From assembly GCF_001455965.1 (NCBI RefSeq), contig NZ_LKKO01000017.1:59199-123198 (forward strand): DNA of 64,000 bases, written 5' to 3'. The notes under the pieces are model-generated. The model saw only the letters and a list, made by a program, of their open reading frames with translations, did not search any database and had not been told where the DNA came from. Within the stretch, counting starts at the first letter, position 1. Each line of letters begins with the position of its first letter. Below, piece after piece: positions 1 to 12,197 of the stretch. Both the position numbers and the translations under genes were made by a program. This DNA comes from Methylobacterium sp. GXS13. Lineage in GTDB: Bacteria > Pseudomonadota > Alphaproteobacteria > Rhizobiales > Beijerinckiaceae.

Positions 1-802
1 GCTTTTCCAGCGGCGGCAGCAATTGCTGCGACAGGGCCAACGCTGCCTGCTGCTGGACCACGTCGGCCCCGGCGATCTGTCCCAGCGAGAGCTGCTTGTT
101 GAACAGCTGCAGCACTTCGGTCTGCGCCTGGATCACCTTGCGGGTGGCGTCGATCTGCGCCCGCAGGGCAGCCTCTTGGATGGCGGCGGCGACCACGTTG
201 GCAGTGAGGCTGAGATAGGCCGCCTCCAGCTGGAAGCGCTGGTTCTCGGTCGTGGCCTCCAGGGACTCGATCTGGCGCCGGTTCCCCCCGAACACGTCGG
301 GATTGTACGCGACCACCGCCTGCGGCGTGTAGAGACTGTAGAGGTAGTTGGTCTGGTTGTTGAGCGGCGATTGCAGGTCGAGGCCCGGCGCCAGGATGCC
401 CTGCGCCTGCGGGGTCGCGGTCAGGCTCGGATAGAGCGTGCCCTTCTGGGCGAGCACGTTCTGCTGTGCGATCCGCAGCGAAGCCTGCGCCGCCTCCAGG
501 GTCGGATTGTTGGCCAGCGCCTGCTCGACCAGCTGGTTGAGCGCCTTCGAGTGGAACAGGGTCCACCATTGCCCGGGGATGTCCGCACCGGAGACGAAGT
601 TCTGGTCCGCCGAGCCGCCCTGACGGGTGCGGATGTTGTCGGCAGCCGAAGGGTTCTTCAGGGGCTCCTTGGTGTAGCGGCCAACCGGCGGCGCCTCGGG
701 CGGCACGTAGTTCGGGCCGACCGCGCAGGCCGACAGGGACAGGGCCGCCGCCAGCATGGCGGCCGCACGACCGCACCGGTTCGGCGCCAACTCCACCATC
801 AT
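1..802 (-). CDS. RND efflux outer-membrane lipoprotein (NodT/OMF family), 3' end outside window
   Basis: Outer-membrane factor that forms the exit duct of a tripartite RND efflux pump in the outer membrane and periplasm. Translation from the double ATG at 802 gives a signal sequence ending in a lipobox (L-S-A-C, Cys about residue 26), followed by the A-V-G-P-N-Y stretch typical of NodT-type OMFs and long Ala/Gln-rich helices. It is preceded by AGAGGGG on the minus strand as ribosome binding site. The reading frame is open to position 2, so about 267 residues are visible and the C-terminal half lies beyond the window. It is the third gene of the efflux operon, 140 bases after the pump gene. 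Confidence 0.9.
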   Translation of the reverse strand, partial: MMVELAPNRCGRAAAMLAAALSLSACAVGPNYVPPEAPPVGRYTKEPLKNPSAADNIRTRQGGSADQNFVSGADIPGQWWTLFHSKALNQLVEQALANNPTLEAAQASLRIAQQNVLAQKGTLYPSLTATPQAQGILAPGLDLQSPLNNQTNYLYSLYTPQAVVAYNPDVFGGNRRQIESLEATTENQRFQLEAAYLSLTANVVAAAIQEAALRAQIDATRKVIQAQTEVLQLFNKQLSLGQIAGADVVQQQAALALSQQLLPPLEK

Positions 803-942
803 GCCCCCGAAACCCCTCTCTTGGTAGAGCGTCCGGGCCGACGGCCGAGTCAATCCGACGATGCCCCGATCCTGCGTACCGGAGCCGCGCTGTGGCCGCC
901 CGGCCACGTGACGACCCCGCGCCCGCGCCACTCTCATCCGGC

Positions 943-3900
943 TCATGCCGCGACCCGATGCTCAGTCAAAGCCCGGCCATTCGGGTTCGGACGCCGCCGC
1001 GAGAACAGCGAGATCAGCACCGGCACCACCACCAGGATCAGGTTGGGTGCCAGGATGATGCCGCCGACCACCACCAGGGCCAGCGGCTTCTGCACCTGCG
1101 AGCCGATGCCCGTGGAAATCGCCGCCGGCAGCAGGCCGACGCAGGCAGCCACGCAGGTCATCATCACCGGCCGCATCCGCACGATCGCGGCATTCCATAC
1201 CGCGTCCTTGCGCTGCCAGCCCTCATCCAGGAGCTGATTGTAGTAGGCCAGGAGGATCACGCCCTCCATGGTCGAGATGCCGAACAGCGCGATGAACCCG
1301 ATCGCCGCCGAGATCGAGAACGGCGTGCCGGTGAACGCCAGGGCGAAGATGCCGCCGATCATCGCCATCGGGATCACGGAGAGCGTCAGCAGCATGTCCG
1401 CCACCGACGAGAAATTGATGAACAGCAGCAGTGCGATCAGCACCAGGGTCACCGGCACGACCAGGCTGAGCCGGGTCGCGGCGTCCTTCAGGTTGGTGAA
1501 CTGGCCGACCCACTCCATCCGGTAGCCCGGCGGCAGGTCCACCGCGTCGGCGACCTTGCGCTGCGCCTCGATCACCGCGCTGCCGAGGTCGCGCCCGCGC
1601 ACGGAGAACTTCACCGGGATGTAGCGCTCCTGATCCTCGCGGTAGATGAACGAGGCGCCCGAGACGAGATCCACGTCGGCGATCTCGGAGAGGGGCACCT
1701 GGATCACGCCCCCATTGGGGTTCTGCGCGCCGACCGCGATGTTGCGGATGCCGGCCAGCGACGAGCGGTACTCCTTGGCCAGCCGCACCCGCATGGAGAA
1801 GTGGCGGTCCGACCCGTACTCGTAGAGGTCGCCAGCGGTCTGGCCGCCGATCGCCGCCTGGATCGTGGTGTTCACGTCGCCGATCGACAGGCCGTAGCGG
1901 GCCGCCTTGTGGCGATCGACGTCGATCCGCACGGTCGGCTGGCCGAGGGATTCGAATACCGCGAGGTCGCTGATGCCGGGCACGGAGGCCAGCGCCGCCT
2001 TGACCGCGTTGGCGGTCTTGGTGAGCTGGGCGAGATCGCTGCCGTAGATCTTGACCGAGTTCTCGCCCTTCACGCCCGAGGCCGCCTCCTGGACGTTGTC
2101 CTCGATATATTGCGAGAAGTTGAACTCGATGCCCGGAAACTCCGCCTCCAGCTTCTTGCTCAGGTCGTGGATGAGCGTATCCTTGTCGAGGCCTTTGCGC
2201 CACTGGTCGATGGGCTTCAGGGGAGCCAGGATCTCGACGTTGAAGAACCCGGTGGCATCGGTGCCGTCGTTGGGCCGGCCCTGGTGCGAGATCACCGTGA
2301 CGACCTCCGGGACCTCCTGGAAGATCTTGCGCAGGCGCTGGACATAGGCGTTGCCCGCCTCCAGCGAGATCGAGGACGGCATGGTCCCGCGCACGTAGAG
2401 GTTGCCCTCCTCGAGGCGGGGCAAAAACTCGAGGCCAAGGTTCCGGGCCGCCAGCCCGGAGGCCAGCAGCACCACCAGCATCACCGAGAGCGCCAGCACC
2501 CGGTTCTTGAGACCGAAGGCCAGGATGCGCTCATGCCCGGCGCGGAGGAACCGTACGATCAGCGTATCGCGCTCTTCGAGCTTCCTGGGCAGGATCAGCG
2601 CCGAGAGGGCGGGCGAGACCGTGAAGGTCGCCAGCAGGCCGCCGACCAGCGCGTAGGCGTAGGTCTTGGCCATCGGTCCAAAAATGTGGCCCTCGACACC
2701 GCTCATCGTGAACAGCGGCAGGAAGCCGACGATGATGATGATCGCCGAGAAGAAGATCGCCCGGTTCACCTCGACGCCGGCGATGGCGATGATGCCGAGC
2801 CGCCCCTCGAGTCCCCCCGGCGCCTTCTGACCCTCGGAATGCTCGGGCTCGGCGAGGTGCCGGAACACGTTCTCGACCATGATCACCGTCGCGTCGACGA
2901 TCAGGCCGAAATCGATCGCGCCGAGCGACAGGAGGTTGGCCGAATCGCCCCGTACCACCAGGATCAGGATCGCGAAGCCCAGCGCGAACGGGATCGTGGC
3001 GGCGACGATGATCGCGCTGGTGAGGGACCCGAGGAACAGCCACTGCACGATGAACACCAGTACCACCCCGAAGACGAGGTTGTGCATCACCGTGTGGGTC
3101 GTGGTGTGGATCAGGCCCGAGCGGTCGTAGATCCGCTCGATCTTCACGTCGGGCGGCAGGATCGTCGAGTTGTTGATCTTGTCGATCTCGGCCTCGACGC
3201 GCTGCAGCGTCGGGAGGCTCTGGCCCCCGCGGCTCATCAGCACGATGCCCTCGACCACGTCGGACTGGTCGTCGTGGCCGACGATGCCCAGGCGCGGCGC
3301 GTTCGACACGCGCACCTCCGCCACGTCCCGCACCAGCACCGGCGTGCCGTTGACGAGGCTGATCATCGTGTCCCGGATGTCGTCCATGTCGCGGATCAGG
3401 CCGATGCCGCGCACCACCGCGGATTGCTGGCCGACATTCAGGGTCTGACCGCCGACGTTGATCGAGGCGTTGTTCAGCGCAGTGGTCAGTTGGACCAGGG
3501 TCAGGCCCTGGGCCTGGAGGCGGTTCAGGTCGACTGCGACCTCGTATTCCTTGGCCTTGCCGCCGAAGGCGGTCACGTCGGTGACGCCGGGGATCGCCTT
3601 GAACCGGCGCTGCAGCACCCAGTCCTGCAGGGTCTTCATGTCCATGGGCGAGTAGCCCGCCGGACCGACCAGCTTGTAGCGCATGATCTCGCCCACCGGG
3701 CTCGTCGGCGAGATCTGCGGCGTGGCGCCGTTGGGCAGGGCCGGCGCCTGCGACAGGCGGTTGAGCACCCGCTGCAGCGCCTGCTCGTACGTGTATTCGT
3801 AGTTGAACTGGACCTTGACGTCGGACAGGCCGAACAGCGAGATCGTCCGCACCACCTGGGCGTTCGGGATGCCGGCGAGCGCCACCTCCAGCGGAATGGT

Positions 3901-4092
3901 GATGTAGCGCTCGATCTCGTCGGCGGATTGCCCCGGATTCTGGGTGATCACGTCGACCAGCGGCGGCACCGGATCGGGGTACGCCTCGATATTGAGCTGG
4001 GTATAGGCGCCGTAGCCGATGCCGAGCATCACCACGAACAGCAGCACCACCAGCACGCGCTGGCGCAGCGAGAAGACGATCAGGCTGTTCAT
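943..4092 (-). CDS. heavy-metal efflux RND permease (CzcA/CusA-type)
   Basis: Inner-membrane proton/metal antiporter of the HME-RND class, 1049 residues, the usual family length. The N-terminal transmembrane helix (about 12-28) is followed by the first periplasmic loop, a cluster of helices from about 335, and a second half repeating the plan. The TM4 signature around 391-408 reads G-A-I-D-F-G-L-I-V-D...V-E-N. Asp394, Asp400 and Glu407 match the proton-relay carboxylates known in CzcA, which sets it apart from drug-exporting HAE-RND pumps. Which metal is exported (Zn/Co/Cd, Ni or Cu/Ag) cannot be read safely by eye. It lies 15 bases after the adaptor gene and before the outer-membrane gene, so the three are probably one transcript. 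Confidence 0.93.
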   Translation of the reverse strand: MNSLIVFSLRQRVLVVLLFVVMLGIGYGAYTQLNIEAYPDPVPPLVDVITQNPGQSADEIERYITIPLEVALAGIPNAQVVRTISLFGLSDVKVQFNYEYTYEQALQRVLNRLSQAPALPNGATPQISPTSPVGEIMRYKLVGPAGYSPMDMKTLQDWVLQRRFKAIPGVTDVTAFGGKAKEYEVAVDLNRLQAQGLTLVQLTTALNNASINVGGQTLNVGQQSAVVRGIGLIRDMDDIRDTMISLVNGTPVLVRDVAEVRVSNAPRLGIVGHDDQSDVVEGIVLMSRGGQSLPTLQRVEAEIDKINNSTILPPDVKIERIYDRSGLIHTTTHTVMHNLVFGVVLVFIVQWLFLGSLTSAIIVAATIPFALGFAILILVVRGDSANLLSLGAIDFGLIVDATVIMVENVFRHLAEPEHSEGQKAPGGLEGRLGIIAIAGVEVNRAIFFSAIIIIVGFLPLFTMSGVEGHIFGPMAKTYAYALVGGLLATFTVSPALSALILPRKLEERDTLIVRFLRAGHERILAFGLKNRVLALSVMLVVLLASGLAARNLGLEFLPRLEEGNLYVRGTMPSSISLEAGNAYVQRLRKIFQEVPEVVTVISHQGRPNDGTDATGFFNVEILAPLKPIDQWRKGLDKDTLIHDLSKKLEAEFPGIEFNFSQYIEDNVQEAASGVKGENSVKIYGSDLAQLTKTANAVKAALASVPGISDLAVFESLGQPTVRIDVDRHKAARYGLSIGDVNTTIQAAIGGQTAGDLYEYGSDRHFSMRVRLAKEYRSSLAGIRNIAVGAQNPNGGVIQVPLSEIADVDLVSGASFIYREDQERYIPVKFSVRGRDLGSAVIEAQRKVADAVDLPPGYRMEWVGQFTNLKDAATRLSLVVPVTLVLIALLLFINFSSVADMLLTLSVIPMAMIGGIFALAFTGTPFSISAAIGFIALFGISTMEGVILLAYYNQLLDEGWQRKDAVWNAAIVRMRPVMMTCVAACVGLLPAAISTGIGSQVQKPLALVVVGGIILAPNLILVVVPVLISLFSRRRPNPNGRALTEHRVAA

Positions 4093-4107
4093 CGCCCCGG
4101 TTCCCGC

Positions 4108-5421
4108 TCAGGACGCCTTGTCGCCGGTGGCTGCCCGATCGATGAACAGGGCCCCCCGGGTCACGATCTGGTCACCCGCGTGCAGGCCGTCGACGACCTG
4201 CGCGTTGTCGCCGTTGATGACGCCGAGCTTGATGTCCCGCGCCTCCACGGCGCCGTCCTGGCGGGCCACCCAGACATGGGTACGATCGCCCTCGTACACG
4301 ATCGCGGCGACCGGCACGCTCGGGCTAGGCTCGCCCTTGCCGGTGATGATCGTAAAGGTGGCAAACATCTCCGGACGCAGCACCCGGTCTGGGTTGTCGA
4401 CCTCGCTGCGCACGGCGAGGCGCCGCGTGGCCGGGTCCAGGCTTGCCGCCATGTAGTTGACCCGGGCCTTGAACACCCGCGCCCCGAAGCCCGCCACCTT
4501 CGCCTCGACCTCCTGGCCGATGCGGATCTTCGGGATCTCACTCTCGCGCACGTTGGCGACGAGCCAGACCGTGGACAGGTCGCCGATCACGAAGACCGGA
4601 TCGCTGGAGGCGGAGAGGTACTGTCCGGTCCCCACCTTCCGCTGGACGATCGTGCCGGCGATCGGCGCCCGGATCTGGGTCTCGGGGCTCAGGCGGCCGT
4701 TCTTCTCGTAGGCGGCAATCTCGGCATCGGACTTGCCCAGGAGCCGCAGCCGGTTCTTCACGGCGTCGAGGGCCGCCTCCGCGGTTTTGAGATCGCTCTG
4801 CGCGGCGATGACGTCGTTCTGCGCCGACTGGTAGTCCTTCAGCGCCACCGCGTGGGCCTGGAACAGCTCCTGCTGGCGCGCCGCGATGGTCTGGTCGAGC
4901 TTCAGCAGGGCCTGCTGCTTCTGCAAGTTGTTCAGTGCCGCCTGGTAGTCGTTCTGCGCCTGGACCATGTCGGTGGCCTCCAGGGTCAGCAGCACGTCGC
5001 CGGCCTTCACGTCGTCGCCTGCCCGGGCCAGAACCTTGGTCACCCGGCCCGAATAGGGCGAGACCACCGGCACGTTGTCGTCGTCGTTGAGCGCGATGCG
5101 CCCCTCGGCGGAACCCTCTGGGCGGAACACCTGGGTGGCCACCGGCAGGATCTCGAACGCGGCGCGCTGCTCCTTGGTCGGGCGGAACACCCGCTCGACC
5201 GTGCCGGCCTTCTCAGCCTCGATGCCCGCATCCGGGTTGCCCGATCCGAACAGTCCGGCGACAACGCCCGAGGCCGCTTCGCGGGCGCGGTCCGAGACGG
5301 CCAGCGCCAGGCTGCCTGCGATCGCAACCAGCAGGAGGATGATGAGGGGCCACGGCGCGCGGCGCCTGCGCGCGGACGCGGCGCGGGCCTCATCCTGTTC
5401 GAGCGGATTGCGGGCGTCCAT
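4108..5421 (-). CDS. efflux RND periplasmic adaptor (CzcB/HlyD-type membrane fusion protein)
   Basis: Periplasmic adaptor linking the RND pump to its outer-membrane channel; 437 residues. An Arg-rich N-terminus and one transmembrane helix (about 25-43) anchor it. The first lipoyl half-motif (S-P-Y-S-G-R-V with downstream A-G-D-D-V-K-A-G) lies near 117-140. A Gln/Ala-rich helical hairpin follows at about 150-225, and the second lipoyl half (A-P-I-A-G-T-I-V) near 253. Beta-barrel and membrane-proximal domains complete the chain. It is first in the operon. The start at 5421 has only a weak purine-rich upstream stretch. It faces the zinc GTPase gene across a 293-base divergent region that holds a Zur-like palindrome. 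Confidence 0.92.
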   Translation of the reverse strand: MDARNPLEQDEARAASARRRRAPWPLIILLLVAIAGSLALAVSDRAREAASGVVAGLFGSGNPDAGIEAEKAGTVERVFRPTKEQRAAFEILPVATQVFRPEGSAEGRIALNDDDNVPVVSPYSGRVTKVLARAGDDVKAGDVLLTLEATDMVQAQNDYQAALNNLQKQQALLKLDQTIAARQQELFQAHAVALKDYQSAQNDVIAAQSDLKTAEAALDAVKNRLRLLGKSDAEIAAYEKNGRLSPETQIRAPIAGTIVQRKVGTGQYLSASSDPVFVIGDLSTVWLVANVRESEIPKIRIGQEVEAKVAGFGARVFKARVNYMAASLDPATRRLAVRSEVDNPDRVLRPEMFATFTIITGKGEPSPSVPVAAIVYEGDRTHVWVARQDGAVEARDIKLGVINGDNAQVVDGLHAGDQIVTRGALFIDRAATGDKAS

Positions 5422-5643
5422 GCGGTTGGTCTTCTAGGGCCGGGCGAGGAACCGGGATGGCTGACGAGGACGGGCTTCGCCCCAGACCCCGGCCGTTTCA
5501 TGGTGATCGGGGTCGCTTGTCGAGGCGTGCCGTCCGGGCGAAGCCGGATTGCACCACGTGCCTAGAGCAAAGCTTGGCTGATCCGCAATCGATCGGGGGG
5601 CCGGGTCGCGAAACCGTGTGGCTCCGTCTTCCTTCGCCGGGAT

Positions 5644-5660
5644 TTGTTACAATATGACAA
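5644..5660 (+). promoter_or_regulatory. candidate Zur (zinc uptake regulator) box
   Basis: The palindrome TTGTTACAATATGACAA matches its own reverse complement at all but two position pairs and the centre. It resembles the GTTATA-n-TATAAC core of alphaproteobacterial Zur boxes. It lies 54 bases before the ATG of a COG0523 GTPase, a class of gene often repressed by Zur. The match is by eye; binding is inferred. Confidence 0.6.
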
Positions 5661-5714
5661 CGCTCGCGGGCCAGCAGCCCGACCCATCCCGCAGATCCGA
5701 TCGAAGAATCCGCC

Positions 5715-6716
5715 ATGACCGACATGAGTTCTGCTTCCGCCCCATCAGGTTCGACCACCGGCAAGATTCCGGTGACCGTGCTGACCGGCTATCTCGGCGC
5801 CGGCAAGACCACGCTGCTCAACCGGATCCTCACTGAAAATCATGGCAAGCGCTACGCCGTGATCGTCAATGAGTTCGGCGAGATCGGAATCGACAACGAC
5901 CTTGTCGTCGGCGCCGACGAGGAAGTGTTCGAGATGAACAACGGCTGCGTCTGCTGCACGGTGCGCGGCGACCTGATCCGGATCATGGACGGATTGGTGA
6001 AGCGCCGGGGCAAGTTCGACGCGATCATCGTGGAGACCACGGGGCTGGCGGACCCGGCTCCCGTCGCCCAGACCTTCTTCGTCGACCAGGATGTCGGCGA
6101 CGCCGCCCGCCTCGACGCCGTGGTGACGGTGGCCGACGCCAAATGGCTGTCCGACCGTCTGAAAGACGCGCCAGAAGCGAAGAATCAGATCGCCTTCGCG
6201 GACGTGATCCTGCTCAACAAGAGCGACCTCGTTTCGCCGGCCGACCTCGACCGGGTCGAGGCCCAGATCCGCGGCATCAACCCGCTCGCCACGCTCCACC
6301 GCACCCAGAACTGCGCCGTGCCTCTGGAGGCCGTGCTCGAGCGCAACGCCTTCGACCTGGATCGCATCCTCGAGATCGAGCCGGAATTTCTGGAGGAGGG
6401 TCACCATCACCATCACGATTCTGAGATCCAGTCGATTTCGGCCCGGATCGATGGCGAGGTCGATCCGGAGAAGTTCATGCCGTGGATCTCGAACCTCACC
6501 CAGGTGCAAGGACCCGACATCCTGCGCTGCAAGGGCATCGTCGCCTTCCCGAACGAGCCGAAGCGCTTCGTCTTCCAGGGCGTGCACATGATCCTCGACG
6601 GCGACGTCCAGGGCGATTGGCGCCCGGACGAAAAGCGGATCTCCCGGGTGGTGTTCATCGGCCGCAACCTCGACCCGGTGGCGATCCGCGAGGGGTTCGA
6701 AGGCTGCCGCATCTAG
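5715..6716 (+). CDS. COG0523/ZNG1 (CobW-family) GTP-dependent zinc metallochaperone
   Basis: G3E-family P-loop GTPase, 333 residues, cytoplasmic. Seen in the sequence: Walker A G-Y-L-G-A-G-K-T at 25-32, the metal-binding C-V-C-C at 78-81 that defines the CobW/COG0523 family, the base-recognition N-K-S-D at 168-171, and a run of five histidines at 230-234 as a likely metal-buffering loop. The C-terminal CobW_C domain follows. Members induced by zinc starvation deliver zinc to client enzymes. The Zur-like palindrome 54 bases upstream supports that role over cobalamin or nitrile-hydratase service, as no cob or nitrile-hydratase genes are nearby. A second ATG at residue 4 is an alternative start. 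Confidence 0.9.
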   Translation: MTDMSSASAPSGSTTGKIPVTVLTGYLGAGKTTLLNRILTENHGKRYAVIVNEFGEIGIDNDLVVGADEEVFEMNNGCVCCTVRGDLIRIMDGLVKRRGKFDAIIVETTGLADPAPVAQTFFVDQDVGDAARLDAVVTVADAKWLSDRLKDAPEAKNQIAFADVILLNKSDLVSPADLDRVEAQIRGINPLATLHRTQNCAVPLEAVLERNAFDLDRILEIEPEFLEEGHHHHHDSEIQSISARIDGEVDPEKFMPWISNLTQVQGPDILRCKGIVAFPNEPKRFVFQGVHMILDGDVQGDWRPDEKRISRVVFIGRNLDPVAIREGFEGCRI

Positions 6717-6818
6717 GACTTTAGGAGCCGGCGCGACGCGAAGCCGATTCTCAACCATTGGATGTCATGGACTCCGTCTTGCGGGCCTGCGTAACCGGCC
6801 CGCGGAGTCCGCGTATCC

Positions 6819-8120
6819 ATGGCTCACGCAGCAGCGCCCGGCATTCCGGCCCCGGCGGGATTCGCCGCCGGGATCCCGCTCATCGGGGTCATCCACACGC
6901 TCGCCAAGGGGCTGTTTGCCGCCTTCATCTTCTTCGCCTGCTTCGCGTTCTCGGAAACCTCGCCCTACGACGCGGTGGCGATCCCGACGATCCTGCTGTG
7001 GCTCTGTCTCGGCGTGCGCCTGCACCGGGGGGCGGTGCCGCTCTTGGCGCTCCTCCTGCTCTACCTGGGTGCGATCGTCATCGCCCTGTTCCCGTATTTA
7101 AACGAAGAGTTTCCGGTCACTTGGACGATCCAGCTGATCTACCTCGTGGTCACCTGCCTGTTCTTCGCGATGTTCTTCTCGGAAAACACGCACGCCCGGA
7201 TGGAGCTGGCGCTCAAGGCCTATACAGTGAGCTGCGTGTTCTCGGCGGCCCTCGGCATCGTCGGTTACCTGCAATGGCTCGGGATCGAGGACCTGTTCTA
7301 CAAGTACGATCGGGCCTCGGGCACCTTCCAGGATCCGAACGTGTTCGGCTCGTTCCTGACCCTCGGTGCCCTCTACCTGATGCACGGGCTGCTGACCGGC
7401 TCGACCCGCCGCCCGCTGGTGTCGCTCGCCGGCCTGCTGATCATCATGGCCGGCATCTTCCTGTCGTTCTCGCGCGGGTCCTGGGGCGGCAGCGTCGTAG
7501 CCGTTCTGCTGATGGTCGGCTCCGTCTACGCCGGCAGCGGCTCGATCCGCCTGCGCCGCCGCATCGTGCTCCTGACGCTGGCCACATTGGTGCTCGGCAC
7601 GATCGCGGTGATCGGCCTCCTGTCGGTCGAGCACGTGCATAAGATGTTCGAGACCCGGGCGGCCCTGACCCAGGACTATGACCAGGGCGAGACCGGCCGC
7701 TTCGGCAATCAGGTCCGGGGCCTGGCGATGCTGCTGGAGCGCCCGTTCGGCATGGGGCCGATGCACTGGCGCCTCGTCTTCGGGCTGGAGCCGCACAATT
7801 CCTATATCGGCTCCTTCGCCAATGGCGGCTGGCTCGGCGGCGTGGTGTTCATCGGCCTCGTGCTGATCACGAGCTTCGTCGGCTTCCGCCTGCTGGCGCG
7901 GCCTTCGCCGTTCCGGGCGCATGCCCAGATCGTCTGGCCGGCACTCCTGATGTTCTTCCTGCAGGCGTTCCAGATCGACATCGAGAAATGGCGCCACGTC
8001 TACATGATGCTCGGCATGGTCTGGGCGCTGGAGGCGGCCCGGCTGCGCATGCCCCGGATCGGCGACATCGGGAGCCCGCGTGATGCCAACGTGATCGCGC
8101 GCGGCGCCAAGCCCGCTTGA
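6819..8120 (+). CDS. O-antigen ligase/polymerase-like membrane protein (Wzy/WaaL superfamily)
   Basis: Polytopic inner-membrane protein, 433 residues, with about ten hydrophobic segments. The motif G-T-F-Q-D-P-N-V-F-G (about 172-181) and a periplasmic-loop P-H-N-S-Y-I-G (about 325-331) are hallmarks of the O-antigen ligase family, which transfers or polymerises surface polysaccharide on lipid carriers. The large loop between them carries the family's Arg/Glu residues (E-T-G-R-F). No glycosyltransferase operon surrounds it, so its glycan substrate is unknown. Its stop overlaps a possible TTG start of the next frame, but the next gene more likely starts at 8201. Confidence 0.82.
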   Translation: MAHAAAPGIPAPAGFAAGIPLIGVIHTLAKGLFAAFIFFACFAFSETSPYDAVAIPTILLWLCLGVRLHRGAVPLLALLLLYLGAIVIALFPYLNEEFPVTWTIQLIYLVVTCLFFAMFFSENTHARMELALKAYTVSCVFSAALGIVGYLQWLGIEDLFYKYDRASGTFQDPNVFGSFLTLGALYLMHGLLTGSTRRPLVSLAGLLIIMAGIFLSFSRGSWGGSVVAVLLMVGSVYAGSGSIRLRRRIVLLTLATLVLGTIAVIGLLSVEHVHKMFETRAALTQDYDQGETGRFGNQVRGLAMLLERPFGMGPMHWRLVFGLEPHNSYIGSFANGGWLGGVVFIGLVLITSFVGFRLLARPSPFRAHAQIVWPALLMFFLQAFQIDIEKWRHVYMMLGMVWALEAARLRMPRIGDIGSPRDANVIARGAKPA

Positions 8121-8200
8121 AACGCGGCCGCGGCCGGGTCATCGCTCCTGCGAGGATGCTGGCGATCGCCAAACGGCAGATCCGCTCCCGGAGGCGGTCG

Positions 8201-11524
<3,324 letters not shown>

Positions 11525-11531
11525 CGCGGCT

Positions 11532-11837
11532 CTACGGCTCCTCCGCCTCCGGCAGAGGATCGCCGGTCCAGGTCGTGGCGAAGGCGGCGAGCTGGCGCGC
11601 ATCCGTGAAGGCCGCCACGGTCACGTCGCGTTCGGCGGGGATCGCCCCCGGATAGGGGGCGAGCAGCACGCGGACCCGGGGGGGGGGGCCGCCGGGGGCG
11701 TTCGCCTCGATCCAGGCCTGCGCCTCCGGGGTGAAACGCTCAGGCCCGTCCAGGGCTCGGGCATCGGCACGCAGCACGACCACATAGGTGCCGAGGCTCG
11801 GATCGGCCTGCTGCACCGCCTTGACGATATCGATCAC
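11532..11837 (-). CDS. hypothetical protein translationally coupled to an EthD-like gene
   Basis: 101-residue soluble protein with no family I recognise. The GTG start at 11837 overlaps the TGA of the upstream gene as GTGA, which points to translational coupling. The frame contains a run of 11 cytosines on the coding strand (11678-11688) encoding Gly/Pro-rich G-G-P-P-P-R. The sequence on both sides reads as one smooth protein (strands and an A-A-F-T-D-A-R helix), so the frame appears intact in this copy. It may be a small alpha/beta-barrel partner of the EthD-type protein, but that is only suggested by context. Confidence 0.65.
   Translation of the reverse strand: MIDIVKAVQQADPSLGTYVVVLRADARALDGPERFTPEAQAWIEANAPGGPPPRVRVLLAPYPGAIPAERDVTVAAFTDARQLAAFATTWTGDPLPEAEEP
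11678..11688. repeat. 11-base G homopolymer inside a coding frame
   Basis: Eleven consecutive G on the plus strand (C on the coding strand) within the 101-residue gene. A change of one base would truncate or alter the C-terminal half. Confidence 0.9.
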
Positions 11838-12145
11838 GGGCTCTCCGCGAAGTCGTTGATCTGCACCTGGGCCTGCGCCGTGGTGAAGTTCGGGATGTCG
11901 GCGAAGATCTCCTCGCCGTGGGCGGAAGCAGCCTTCTTGAAGGCATCGACGGATTCGAAGGTCAGCAGCGCCATGACCTGGACCGGGGCCGGACCGCCAT
12001 CCGGCGTGCCGGCGCCCTTGACCACCTTCGCGTCGTGGAGGCCCAGAGCCGACCAGCGCTCGCGCACCAGCGGCATGTGGTGCCCGAGATAGTAGGCCAT
12101 GTCGAAATTCGGGCCGGCCGGATACATCACGCTGACCAGGATCAT
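11834..12145 (-). CDS. EthD domain (dimeric alpha-beta barrel) protein
   Basis: 103-residue protein beginning M-I-L-V-S-V-M-Y-P. The motif Y-Y-L-G-H-H-M-P-L (about 18-26) and the later A-L-L-T-F-E-S segment are typical of EthD-family dimeric alpha-beta-barrel proteins, first named from ethyl tert-butyl ether degradation but widespread with mostly unknown roles. The start at 12145 is supported by AGGGAGG 8 bases upstream; a longer frame exists to 12196 but has no comparable site. It is coupled by a 4-base overlap to the small gene downstream. Confidence 0.82.
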   Translation of the reverse strand: MILVSVMYPAGPNFDMAYYLGHHMPLVRERWSALGLHDAKVVKGAGTPDGGPAPVQVMALLTFESVDAFKKAASAHGEEIFADIPNFTTAQAQVQINDFAESP

Positions 12146-12197
12146 ACCGTCATCCTCCCTGTTGCGGCCCCCGTATCGTCGGGGTGCCGGTGACATC

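Noticed and set aside
892..5565. 1557-residue open frame on the plus strand opposite the efflux operon
   Set aside because: Its sequence is His/Arg/Asp-rich, without family motifs, and mirrors the minus-strand pump and adaptor genes, which carry clear RND and adaptor signatures. It is an artefact of high GC.
5498..5764. 88-residue minus-strand frame in the efflux/GTPase divergent region
   Set aside because: Runs through the Zur-like box and the GTPase start, and shows no motif or ribosome binding site.
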